64,000 nt of DNA from the NCBI GenBank assembly GCA_006386115.1, contig VFIW01000053.1:124001-188000 (forward strand). The letters run 5' to 3'. A program made the translations under genes and the position numbers. The notes beneath the pieces are model-generated. The model made no database searches. It was not told the origin of the DNA and was given only the letters and a program-made list of their open reading frames with translations. The stretch's first letter is position 1, and each line of letters begins with the position of its first letter. Below are positions 53,025-63,722 of this stretch, one piece after another. This DNA comes from Globisporangium splendens. Taxonomy: Eukaryota; Oomycota; Peronosporomycetes; Pythiales; Pythiaceae.

Positions 53025-54023
53025 CTACGCTTTCTCGTAGACGACATCCGCATCGTCGCCGACGTCGTCGAGGTCTAGTGCGTCTGCATGTGCATGCTTT
53101 CGCAAGAGCAGTATGACGAAGAATAGCAACACGATGAGCAAGAAGCCTGTGGCGCTCCATGCGATCCCGAACGCCTCACTCCAGAAGATTGTCGCGTCCA
53201 AGAGCTTCGCGCGGCAGGAGCTATACGGCGACTCGGTGCCAACATCCTGAGTTTCTAGTAGAGTTGTTTCGTTCACGTTGTTGGTGGTGGTCGAAGTGGC
53301 ATTGGAGACACTACAGAACGCTGCAGTGGATGACGAGAAGCCGCAGTTCTTCATTGACCACTTTGTGATCGACTTGAGTGCGTCATAGTCTTCGCATTGT
53401 CCGCTGCAATAGGTGCAGAGCTGCTCGAATGCTGAGTCTCGAAACTTGCAGGGAGCTCCACTCCCAGAATCGTTGGAGCTGTTCGTGGCGCTCGAAAGCG
53501 TGAGATTGTCGAGTCCTAACTCCAAGAGCTCGTTCACAGTCGCATGATCGCAAACGTACGCTCGCTGTGCGTTGCAGTAGAGCGAATTGAAATGCTTGGC
53601 CACGAGCTCTTGCTTCGTCTGGTGGCTGCTGTTTCCTGAGACGGCATCGTCCGAGAATCGGTGGCGTCGCCACGTTGCAGCCTCGTTGCTCACTTGGAAT
53701 GCAGAGACAATGAGAAACACCATCATGATCAGTGAGAGAGTGAGCCACATGGTGTACACCACGAGCAGCTTCTTGTGTCGAAACGACGTCACGATCGAGC
53801 CAAAGAGCACCAGCGCGAGCAGCACGCAGCCCGTCACGAGTATCCCCAAGCTGAAGGTCTCTGCGTACCGATCAAAGGCGCCACGCACGATGTCCATCCA
53901 TCTGGAGCCCACGAGCTGCTGCCGAAAGTACAGCACGAACGTGGCCACGGCTGCCAGCAGTGCATACACGACGAAAAGCAGCACGAGGTCGCGCGAGCAC
54001 CAGCGTTGACGGATGCGGATCAT
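53025..54023 (-). CDS. Tetraspanin-like four-TM membrane protein, paralog 3
   Basis: 332 residues: helix 1 about 12-32, helices 2 and 3 about 55-78 and 85-109, a Cys-rich loop with many NxS/T glycosylation sites (for example SSATNSSNDSGSG and NATSTTTNNVNET) and helix 4 about 282-308, followed by a short acidic tail (DLDDVGDDADVV). Loop motifs YCNAQRAYVC and LCTYC correspond to YCYAQGAYYC and VCTAC of paralog 1, but the loop is longer and the cysteine pattern has changed, so this is the most diverged of the three. The start ATG follows a hydrophilic MIRIRQRWCSR leader. Single exon. Confidence 0.72.
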   Translation of the reverse strand: MIRIRQRWCSRDLVLLFVVYALLAAVATFVLYFRQQLVGSRWMDIVRGAFDRYAETFSLGILVTGCVLLALVLFGSIVTSFRHKKLLVVYTMWLTLSLIMMVFLIVSAFQVSNEAATWRRHRFSDDAVSGNSSHQTKQELVAKHFNSLYCNAQRAYVCDHATVNELLELGLDNLTLSSATNSSNDSGSGAPCKFRDSAFEQLCTYCSGQCEDYDALKSITKWSMKNCGFSSSTAAFCSVSNATSTTTNNVNETTLLETQDVGTESPYSSCRAKLLDATIFWSEAFGIAWSATGFLLIVLLFFVILLLRKHAHADALDLDDVGDDADVVYEKA

Positions 54024-54778
54024 GCTTTATAGAGAGGTTGTGCACCTGCGGGTCTAATTGGAGAATGGGGAATGCGAGAACTATGACATGAATTAGAGCA
54101 CGCACAGGAGACAGTCAATTGAGCAGTGAGCTGATGTGCCATTGGGTTGCGACTTGCATAGGGTGTGTGGAGATGGAAAAATCCAACCATGCGTTTCGGC
54201 TCGCGTAAAAAGATCTGTTCAGGTGAGATGGCAAGTATAAAAGGGTTTCAGGATGTTGATATACTACTTGCATCATTAAAATGTTAGCATCTAAGAAGGT
54301 TTATACGTACAGCTAAAAGGTTTGTTGAACGCTGTTGGTTTTTGTACCCATGTCTGTCTTCAGCTCCAGAATTTTCAGCGTTATTTTTTTGCTTTTGGTG
54401 ATCACGTTGGGTCTTCATTTTTTCCTCCTCAGAAGCCCCAATCATTCTCGTTCGTCCTTCTCGGCTCGTTTTGGACTAGTGGGCACAGTGGCTTTGTTGC
54501 CTGGACACGCGGAAGATGAGTAAACCCGCACTGCAAAGCGAAACTTTTGTCGCGATGTGGCAATGTTGTCTGGAGTACATGGCTGCATACGTTAGTCTGG
54601 TACTCAGTTTCAAGGACGTCTGCATTTGAAAGCTTTGATCTTTACACTCTCTCTCCTTATTGTGTGCCCTCTCGTGAGATCTACTTCTTCATTCTTCTAT
54701 CCGCATTATCTTGTGCACCTCTGAGAACCGCACACTTCAATTCGTGTACTTTCTCGATTTCGTCATCCGTCTGCACGT
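54024..54778. other. Intergenic, no gene seen
   Basis: T-rich in places (54380-54430). Short frames without motifs. Confidence 0.45.
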
Positions 54779-57311
54779 CTACTTTCTTTTGACGGTGGTC
54801 GTCACGGACGTGTACCCGATACTTGGCTTGAACGTGGAGCGCGGAGGCGGCGCGAATTGTGGTGGCGGTGGTGGTGGAGCAAACGACGGGAACAAGTGGT
54901 TCAATCCGCCTGGCACACCAGCAGGAGGCGGTGGCAGCGGTGACATTTGAGGTGGATAAGCACCACTGCTGCTGTTGTTTCCGAACCCTGGGGCGCCAAA
55001 GCCTCGACCGGCACCAACCGAATGAAACTGCATCGCGAGCGCTGCGATGTCCATGCTGGGCGAGTTGACACCTTGCGTTCGCTGAGGTGGCGCAGGCGCC
55101 GGTGGCATCATGTACGATGGTGGTGGCAGCTGACCCTGACCAGGGTTGATACTCTGCATGTATCCTTGGTGATACGATGAAGGGAAAGCCTGTGGTGGTG
55201 GAGATGACAACGGTCCTCTGCTGTAGACTCCATTCAGCACCGGCGCTTGATGCGCAAACTGATGGTTCGGTTGAATGTGCTGGGGTCCAGGACCGCCGTG
55301 AACTTGAGGCTGTGGTGGAGTCATACCAGGAGCACTAGGCGTCCCGCTCGCTTGCTGTATTGAGCTGGCGAATTGTGCAAAGTTGAAGCTTGAGGAGCTT
55401 TCTTCTGCACGAGGAGGCGCTACTTGAGGCACTTGAGATAAACCTGGTGGTGGTGCGGACGCCTGCATGCGCTCTTTTTCGTTGGCTAGTAGTGACGAAG
55501 GCATTGAGAGACCTGGTGGCGCAGAATCTGGAACACTTGTTCGCGCAAAGTTGAAGCGCGACTGGCGCTCGGAGCTTTGCGGGCTCTTGTCCTTGGCATC
55601 CGAACTGGACTGAAATTGCTGGTGAGCTGGAACACTCCCTGCAGCCGCATTATTAGGTGCATTTTCGTCGCACTTCTCTTCTTCTGGGTCCGTTTTCTTC
55701 TTTCTTGGAATGATTTCTTCAGCCTCAGATACGACCACATCGACGATGACAGGCTCAAGCTCCACCATGTCGGCGTCACCAATCAGTGTATCACCAAGGA
55801 GCGCATACAGTTGCTGCTGGATCGCTATTTGACTAAATTGGGCTTCTCGGAAGCGAACGAACTCTCGGAACTCACGGAGTTGCCCTTGCTGCTTCTGTTC
55901 CATCTCTCTCAGCTCGCTCACGAAATGTTCCTTCAGTCGCAGCTTCTTAATATACAACGTTGCCACATGGTATTGACCAATCTCAATGGCTTTCCGGATG
56001 AGCTTCTTGGTGTCGTAAGGAGTCTCGCTCGCTGTTTGCACTGCACCATTGCCGCTTTTGTCCTCAGGATTCTTGTCCAGTCCAAACTTGATCGAGTACT
56101 TGATGGCCTTGTACATCTCACCGTAATTGATCATGCAATCGATGAGGTATGTCAACAATGACATCTTGTTCTCATTTTGATCCAGCTTGTACTCGTTCAG
56201 ATACCGGATCGCGATCACAAAGTCACCCATTCGCGCTGCTTCTCGGACAAGCGCGTCCGCGTACTTGTCGAGCAGGTCCTTCGTCTGGACCTTGCCCATA
56301 CACTTCACCGCAAGAGTCCACTGTCGTTCGCCAAGCATCTTCATGATCAGCGCTTCGACCGGGAAATCCGTAAACAATCTGTATTCCTGTGGAATAAGAA
56401 ACAGCATTGACATATAAATGCTTGGTCATTAGAACGATCCTGCAGCACAATATCATTCACTCAGGTTGCAGCCCACTCACCATGACACTCGAGATCGCGT
56501 CTTCCCACTGGCGCGCTTCAAACATGCTCGCGACCAACGGCAGCACTGGGAACGCATCTAGAAGCTCAAACTGCTTGGAAAACTTGAGCGCAGTCTTGAA
56601 CTGCTGCGCGCGGAACATCGCCTGAATGAGCGCCTGCGGGGTCCATGACGGCCGCTCCTGGTCTCGCGGTCCAAAATCTTTCTTCCCAAAGTTGAGCACC
56701 ATCTCCTGCGCGTACCGCACAGCGGCATGGAATTGTGCGCTGCGCACATGCTCCTTGATGAACAGCGTCACGAGCAGTTGGTTGCTTTGCAACTTCATGT
56801 CGCGAATCAGCTGCGCGGTCTGGTCGAACTGCTTGGCGTCGAGCATCAAGCGCACGACGTCCGACGTCTTGAACTTCGCGCTCAAGGACGCACTCGCGGC
56901 AATCAGGTACGCTGCGTCCTCAAACTGACCGCTTTGCAGGAATTGCTGCAGCAGCAATTGCAACTCGTCGTCACTCTTGCCCTCGGTTTGCTTCTTCATC
57001 TTCGCCATCGCGACATCGTATCGAGAGGGCGGTGGCGCCAATGATGCTGAACTATTATTGCTGCCACCGGCGCTTTTTCCGCGTTGTTTCGGGATCGACG
57101 ACGAGCGGGATGTTGACCCGCTTTTACCGCGCAAAGGGCCATTCGAAACCGCCACATTCGCGTTCTTCTTGTCGGCATGCTGGCGCGAGGGCGTCTGCGA
57201 CCGAGTCGTCGTCGTCGTAGCAGTAGCCGAGCTGCCATTACCGGCAGCCGAGTCTTTCTCGCTCACCGAGTCTTTGCGCCGGTTGCTCCTGGGGGTGGCT
57301 TGCTGCGTCAT
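54779..57311 (-). CDS. Alpha-solenoid protein with Pro-rich C-terminal tail
   Basis: Exons 57311-56481 and 56386-54779 with a 94-nt phase-0 intron (GTGAGT and CCACAG borders) give 812 residues. The N-terminus (1-100) is Ser/Arg/Lys-rich and disordered. About 105-480 are helical repeats, for example LLQQFLQSGQFEDAAYLIAA, QALIQAMFRAQQFKTALKFS and FPVEALIMKMLGERQWTLAV, vaguely like the helical part of Mut-7/EXD3 exonucleases, but no nuclease domain is present. The tail from about 560 is Pro/Gln/Gly-rich with short motifs repeated twice (FNFA, PPGLS), a pattern often seen in RNA-granule or vesicle-coat adaptors. A role in RNA metabolism or trafficking is a guess. A GT-rich reading through the intron stops after seven codons. 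Confidence 0.72.
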
Positions 57312-58141
57312 ACTTGCTCGGATGCTTGGTGATCAAAAGAAGGGGGAGACAGCGAGCGATTTCGCACGGGAGGAGCACCGAGACGAAGAGAGGGAGAGAG
57401 AACTAAGTAGGCAGTTGAGGAGCAGGTGCAGAGAGTGGCGTGAAGGAGGCACACGCGCACACACACGAGAGGGAGCGTGCGTTCGTCTAAAGATCTTGTT
57501 GCTTTTTCACAACGCTGAGATGCCATTCACGCCCTACACAACAGGGGTACTGTAGTTTCTCTCGCAATTCAAACAAGGCAAACCAATTCAGAAATGAATC
57601 GAGCAGAACAAATGAATCGGTCGTTGCTGTCTTTCTTTTGTAAATAGCGTATATTATTGAGCCTTAAACCAAAATAAAGACTTCTTCCTAGATCTTTGAG
57701 TATATATCAAGGCTAGTACAGCAGTCATTTAAATATCTTTATTGTATATTTGTAATTTTGGCATATCGAGTGGGCTACTTCTGGAAAGAAGCCAAACAAT
57801 AGAATGCAGGATTGAAACGACGCACCAGCATTTGGTTCAACATGGCGCGTTCCAATGTGAATCAGGCGCAATGCAGGCGCTATTTTCGGGCATTCATGGC
57901 GCGCACGACGGCTCTGAAACGGATGCAAAGCTCTATTTATACGCGTCGATGGTGGTGGCGACGGAGATGCCGAGCGCATGCGTCCGTTGGCGTCGCTGTA
58001 GTTGGCTTTTTGCCTCCAAGCGTGCGGCGTGTAACCACCTCCATCCAGACCGCGAGAAGCAGTTCGTATATAGAGTTTGTATCGGAAAAGCGCAGAGGCG
58101 AACAACAGAAGCGAGAGGAGCGTGAGGCGCTTGTCTACTAG
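57312..58141. other. Intergenic, uncertain small frames
   Basis: Purine-rich at 57340-57480 (leader of the solenoid gene on the other strand). Two overlapping frames, 57842-58141 plus and 57725-58195 minus, exist but neither has a recognisable fold. A likely acceptor (TGTCTACTAG) ends at 58141. Confidence 0.4.
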
Positions 58142-58202
58142 GCGCTTCGGTCGAGACGATGATGATGACGATGTCCTCCCGACGCGTCGAGGCATCAGCG
58201 GT

Positions 58203-59915
58203 ATGGGACGTAGTGGCGGAGGAGGCCGAGGTTATGGAGGATCATCCTCGTATTCTCGACGAGGAATGGACGACGATGATGACGATGATGATCGCGGTTC
58301 ACGGCGCTCTGATTATCGCGATCGTGATCGGGGCTCCTCGCGCGATGCGGATTGCGATCGCGACAGAGATCGGGGAGGTCATGGGCAACCATCGGACCGT
58401 GATCGTGATCGCGATCGTGGCGGGCGTGACGACTGGGATCGTGACTCTGGGCGCGACCGTGGCAGAGATCGCGAGCGTGACCGCGACCGTGAACGGGATC
58501 GAGAACGGGAAAGAGACCGCGATCGTGATCGCGACTACGACCGTGACCGTGATCGAGACCGTAGTCGAGGTGATCGCGAGTCTACCTCAAAAAGCGGTAG
58601 CAGTCGAGAGAGTGCAACAGATCGAGGACGTAGTTCGTCGCGAGACAAGGACGATTATGTTGATCGACGCCGTGGAAGCAAGGATTTTGATGCGACGCCA
58701 ACGAAAGGAGATAAATTCGCCAAGCAACGTAGCGGGTAGGATGCTTTCTCATGCTTCTTTAGTGGTGGATGAGGCTAACTCTTGTGGCTACTGCAATCTG
58801 TACACAGCGGTCGTGGAGACCGTGACGATGACGACGGCGATGCTGGGAATCGCAGAGGTCGAGGCAGTTCGAAGAATGTAGGATGTTGTGATTTCCATTA
58901 GCCTGCTGTGCTCAACGGTTGACAGTTTTATATAACTCTGTGCGCGTAACAGGGCGGCGCTCGCGATCGCTCCCGTTCTCGGTCACGCTCTCGCTCAAGG
59001 TCTAGATCGAGATCGAGATCTGCGTCTCCGGATTTGTCGTCTGATGATGAACGCAACGATGACAACGCTGCTACTACGTATGATCCATCGACGTCATCAA
59101 AACCTCGTGCAGCTGTAAAGAAGCCGAAACTCGACATGGCAGACATGAAGGCGTTCCTGCTTCGCCCAATCCCCAAGGCTTACGACGTCCTGGAATGTTG
59201 CATTGAGCGCAATAAGTCTGGCGCCAACAAGATGTTCCCAGAGTACTGTTTGTACATGAAGGAAGGCGATCGTTTTCTCCTCACGGCCAAGAAACGTCCG
59301 AAAAACCGCACGAGCAACTATCTCATCTCGATGCAGCGAGGCGACCTCTCAAGACGTGGCAGTGACAATTACATCGGGAAGTTGCGTGCCAACTTCCTTG
59401 GCACGGAATTCGCGATCTACGATAACGGCGTGAACCCAAAAGATACCGATACGCAGACGATTACGTCGAATCCAGCGGGCATTCGCCAGGAGTTGGGCAT
59501 TTCAATGTACGCAGCTAATGTACTCGGCCATCGTGGACCAAGAAAAATGAAAGTTTGTGTGCCTCGTGTCCGAGAAGACGGTACGCGGGTGGTCTGGCGT
59601 CCACTGACCAAAGAAGACGAGATGATCAACAAGTGCAAAGAGCAAGACCACACTAACTTGACGTATCTGATCAACAAGCCTCCTCGTTGGAACGATCAAG
59701 CGTGCGCATACGTGCTCAACTTTAATGGCCGCGTCACAATGGCGTCTGTCAAAAATTTCCAGCTCGTGACGCCAGAGGATCGGGAAACGGTTGTGCTCCA
59801 ATTCGGTTGTGTCGGTAAAGATCTCTTCACAATGGACTTCAGATGGCCGCTATACCCACTGCAGGCATTTGCGATCACGCTGAGCAGCTTCGACTCGAAA
59901 TTGGCGTGCGAATGA
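58203..59915 (+). CDS. Tubby-domain protein with Arg/Asp/Ser-rich N-terminal region
   Basis: Exons 58203-58735, 58808-58877 and 58953-59915 join in frame (introns 72 and 75 nt), 521 residues from this ATG. The frame is open further upstream (RRFGRDDDDDDVLPTRRG) to a likely acceptor at 58141, so a short first exon may be missing. Residues 1-230 are a low-complexity Arg/Asp/Glu/Ser region with long DRDRDR and RSRSRSRS runs, as in nuclear splicing-associated proteins. The C-terminal about 260 residues form a Tubby domain (MKAFLLRPIPKAYDVLECCI, FLGTEFAIYDNG, NVLGHRGPRKM) ending in the diagnostic SSFDSKLACE. Tubby domains bind phosphoinositides; the RS-like region suggests nuclear localisation. 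This pairing is unusual. Confidence 0.83.
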
Positions 59916-60247
59916 GACTGCAGACAGACGTCATGAAGAAACTTTGCTGCCATGCTGTCGTCTTCTCAATCTCGGCAGACGTCAGCCATGGCTTCAGATG
60001 CTTTTGTTTGCATTATCTCACTTTATTGTTGCATATAATATACTGCATTTCAATTTCACCACCATGCTAGTCATAGTCGTTTTGACCTCAACGAAAGCTC
60101 AGGTCACGAATCAAGCAAAGTGGTTTCGAACAGGGACAACTCGAGCAAATTTAGCGCCGTGTGCTGACCATTTGAGCCAACTTCTCAAATTTGAGCGTGC
60201 TTCACGGCGCAAACTTTACGACCTACAGGAAAAAATTCACGCCAAGC
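59916..60247. other. Intergenic or 5' UTR
   Basis: No certain gene. A competing frame (60064-60330, phase different from the exon below) reads NLAPCADHLSQLLKFERASR and could contain a short upstream exon. Confidence 0.4.
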
Positions 60248-61709
60248 ATGTACAAAAGGAATCCGATCCATCATGTGTCGTCGGCGAAAGCGCTCGCGAC
60301 GAAAGAGACTTTGGCTGCGACAGTCGATGAGCGCCGCGTGATGAAGAACGTCGCGCAGCCGGAGCATGCGTACACGGGGTAACTAAGTCACCGTCTTAGG
60401 GATTTCGTCAAAACCACAGTCATTTGTTTTAATGCCTCGCTTTATTTTGTAGATGCATTTCGCAGCGAAGTGAGCCCGAGGACGATCCGAAGCCTGCGAA
60501 GAAGAACCCTCCGATCTTGGGCTACAAGGGCCACTTGCGCAATGAACAGGGCCACATTGGAACGACGTTTACGAAGGGCTTAGAAGTGTCTCGTGGCGCT
60601 CAGCTTGTCAGTCCAACCCATGGACGTGGTCCAATTCGCGCGCCAGTGTTGAGTAACAACCAGAAGGAAGCATTGTGGAAGCCAAGTCACAAAGATCCAC
60701 GTGAAGAAGATGTCGATGCCCACCGCGTGCGCTTTCAACCGCAACCAAAGCACGACAAACCTAAGGCGTTGAGTCCTCGGTCTGGATATGGAGCTTTTGA
60801 CAACACGAGCGGGCACGATGAATTTCAAATACCGCCACACATGTCTGGACGCTCTGGTTATGGAGCATTTGAGAATGCTAGCGGGTATGGCGAGTTTCAG
60901 GCACGACCTGCGACCTCACCTCGATCAGGGTATGGAGCTTTCGACAATGCCAGCGGGTATGGTGAATTCCAAAAGCCACCTCAGATGCCTGGAATGTCTG
61001 ACTACGGCGCCTTCGATAATGCTAGCGGATATGGGGAATTTGCAGCGTCTCCACCTTCGCATGAAAATCTGGCAAACCAATCACCCGATTCGCCTTCTAA
61101 CCGCGAAACGAAACTTCAACCAGTTTTGGTATTCAAGTACTCGGATTCGTTGGACAAGAAGTACCAGCAAGCCCTGAAATGTGTTGGCGGAGAAAAGAAT
61201 GCACTCCAGCTGTGGCGTGTCGCGGCTGCGAGCATCACGAGTCGACAAAGCACTCGAACGAGCTTGCTGCAACGCATCAAACGCAGTTTTGAAAAGCGAG
61301 GGCATGAGAGTAAGGGACCGGCTGCACTTGAATACGACATGTGTCGCTTATCGTAATGGCGTTGTCTGTTATCCGTGGACGATGTAGATGGCGGGGACAT
61401 GACAAAAGACCACTTGAAAGAAGCGCTTCAAAGCTTGGCGTGTGTGCTCGCCGACGACCAGGTCAGTTTCCAGAATCTGGGCTTTCGGCAAGACCGTGTA
61501 AACTGGGCTGAGCTTTGTTGAAATTCCAGGTCACAGCGCTCTTTGGAGTATATGATACGCCATGCAAAGGTGAGTGAGCGTACGTCCTTTGGCTCCTGTT
61601 GCACGACTTTAAGGAGCTGACCTGACTGTCCGAGCGTCGGATGTTTGCTGTGCATATAGGAATTGTTTCGATGGAAACTTTTCTCGTCGCGTTATGCGAT
61701 CACCTTTGA
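60248..61709 (+). CDS. Repeat protein with four 24-residue YGAF repeats and EF-hand-like tail
   Basis: Exons 60248-60378, 60453-61309, 61388-61461, 61530-61569 and 61660-61709; introns 68-90 nt with consistent phases, 383 residues from this ATG. The start is uncertain because the frame is open upstream to 60176. The N-terminal part has ILGYKGHLRNEQGHIGTTF, recalling the GYxG motifs of ciliary microtubule inner proteins. The middle has four tandem 24-residue units around SGYGAFDNASGYGEF. The C-terminus (ENGGDMTKDHLKEALQSL, then YDTPCKGIVSMETFLVAL) resembles an EF-hand pair, the loops degenerate. A frame ending at 61356 is just intron read-through. A ciliary/flagellar role is a guess. Confidence 0.62.
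60781..61068 (+). repeat. Four in-frame 72-bp coding repeats
   Basis: Units at 60781, 60853, 60925 and 60997, each 72 bp. The YGAF and GYGEF cores are conserved at protein level, whereas the last about nine residues of each unit vary. Confidence 0.85.
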
Positions 61710-61864
61710 TCGTCGAAAGCAAAAAACAGAAATTAGCAAAACGTACGATCACACTGAAATGTCCAGGCAATCAAACTTTGTCAAGTTATCCCCTGAGGTT
61801 TAGCAAGAAGCTGTCGTCGTTTTCGGCGCAGATATAAAAGCGCATCAAGCAGTCGGCTTTGAAG

Positions 61865-63722
61865 TTAATTGCGCTTGGCTTTCACATCCTTGAGCTTGCC
61901 GTCGATTTCCTCCCACGTTTTACCGCGGACACTTAACAACCGCTTCGCACGCTCCGCAAGAGATCCGCTACATGGCAAAAAAGAATAGACAAGAAAATGT
62001 AAGTACCTCATTTCAGACAAGTGAACGATTTTCAAACGAAAGAACATACCCGCATTTGAGCTTGCGATGTTGGAGTTCGAGCTTCAGAGCTTCCAGACCA
62101 AGTTTCTCGAGCTGCTCTGCGGTTCCGAACTGATCCAAGTCAAGTGGCTCGTAGGCAGCTTCCTCTTGCACAGGCTCTTCTGGTTCAGGCACGACAGTAG
62201 GTGCCGTTGGAGTGTCGACCACCTTGTGTGTTTCATTTTGAGGCGCCTCGGTGCTGTCGGAGCGGATCGCATCGAACACTGGCTGGTAACCTTCCTGCTG
62301 GCACAAAAATGGCTGTGCACCAATGTTGACGAGCAAAATCTCGGTTTGTTCAACACTGATCGCCGGGAAAAAGCCTTTCTGCTTGAGATTGTCGGTATCC
62401 AGACACTTGATGCCATCAAACGCGGCTTCCATGGCTTCACCGTTCTTCGAGAACGAGATAGTTCCTTCGTCCAGATCGAGCATGCATCCAATCACATCGT
62501 TTTTCTCCCATGGCATGCCATATTCGCTTTCTTGGCCGTTCGTCCATTTCACTTGACGATTTCCATCGTATGCCCACGACCGCACGTGGTCTCCGACACC
62601 ATCGCCAGTTTCCGAGTTGGCTGCAAACGTACCATCAGCCCAGCCGATTTGGATGACACCGTCCGTGATCAGTCGCACCTCGTAGTACCATTTTCCACTC
62701 GTGATGCAACTGCCAAACACCGTTGCTGTGCCAAAGTTGCTCTGTCCACGAAGCTCACACAACCCGTTCTTGAACGTTGTACCAACGCTTCCACCGGTAG
62801 GCACAAGCCAGAACTCCGACGCTGCATCGGACGAACGCACTGCGACAAACATCGCATCCGGTGGAAGCACACGCGCTTCCTCCAGAATGGCTTGCTTCGC
62901 TTGCATTTTGCTCTTGGCATTACGCTTGCGCATCCCCTGGCGAATCGCATCGCCGATGTCGTCCGGAATATCCTGTTCGTAGTCGACGTACTTCTGTAGC
63001 TCCTGTTGCTTTCTCTGGTACACTTCCTCTTTCTTGGACTTCTTGTATTCAGTGAGACCAGCACCTCGTAGCTCTTCTTCGCCGTGGGCAAAGTCGCAGT
63101 CTCGTCCACGAGGGCACCCCCACCATCTCGGCGCATTCGGCGGCGCAGTGCGGCCGTTTTCGCGCGCTTGGAGCCAGCTTTTGCACATGATCGTATTGCG
63201 GCGGCGCTTCATGTACGATTTCTTGACGCCCTCGGCCCAGGAAGGCATAGCCAAGTACCATCCGGGGATACCACTCGGGGTCTCTTCATCCATGATCTCC
63301 TGGTCCGTCACGCCCAGCTTCTTGCGCTGCTCGCGCGCTTCGCCATCCTCGCGCCATTTCTGGACCGCGATCTCCTGGTTCACATGACGCAAGCGTCGTC
63401 CATTGAGATCTCGACACGCGCCGAAGTTTGTCGTCGCCTTGGCTCCTGCGCCCTTGCCACTGCTACGAAGCATGGCACCAAAGCCGCCTTTGCCACCACG
63501 CAGACCGCCGCTCAGTCGAGCGCGCACCATGACCGGGAGGCATGGTACAGGCGCATCTTCCAGGAGCTTCCTGCCGTTTGCGTACAGATCCAGAAGGTCC
63601 GCGGGCACGCCTTCGCAGCTCTGGATTTGTTTCTTAATCCTCGCGACCGTCGCGTCGGCGCGCGGCAGCGAGATGCACAGCGTGTGGTTGAACTGCACGA
63701 GAAACTCTGCGTCGTCCGCCAT
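61865..63722 (-). CDS. sde2: SDE2-like protein with SPRY and SAP domains
   Basis: Exons 63722-62050 and 61967-61865, phase-2 intron of 82 nt, 591 residues. Residues 1-77 are a ubiquitin-like fold ending in the SDE2 processing site GG-KGGFGAMLR (Gly76-Gly77/Lys78). A coiled SDE2 region follows with a CCCH-like finger (Cys179, Cys202, Cys208, His212; WWGCPRGRDCDFAHG). Residues about 315-475 look like a SPRY domain (SGKWYYEVRL, IGWADG, DVIGCMLDLDEGTISFSKNG). The C-terminus is a SAP motif completed only by the second exon (KLKCGGSLAERAKRLLSVRG). SDE2 acts in splicing of selected introns and replication-stress control after cleavage of the ubiquitin-like part. The SPRY insertion is not in human SDE2. 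ATG at 63722 gives the MADD start; an ATG at 63794 is also in frame. Confidence 0.8.

Noticed and set aside
57725..58195. 156-codon minus-strand frame with a hydrophobic segment upstream of the Tubby gene.
   Set aside because: It overlaps the 5' part of the RD-rich exon on the other strand and has no recognisable domain; kept as uncertain only.
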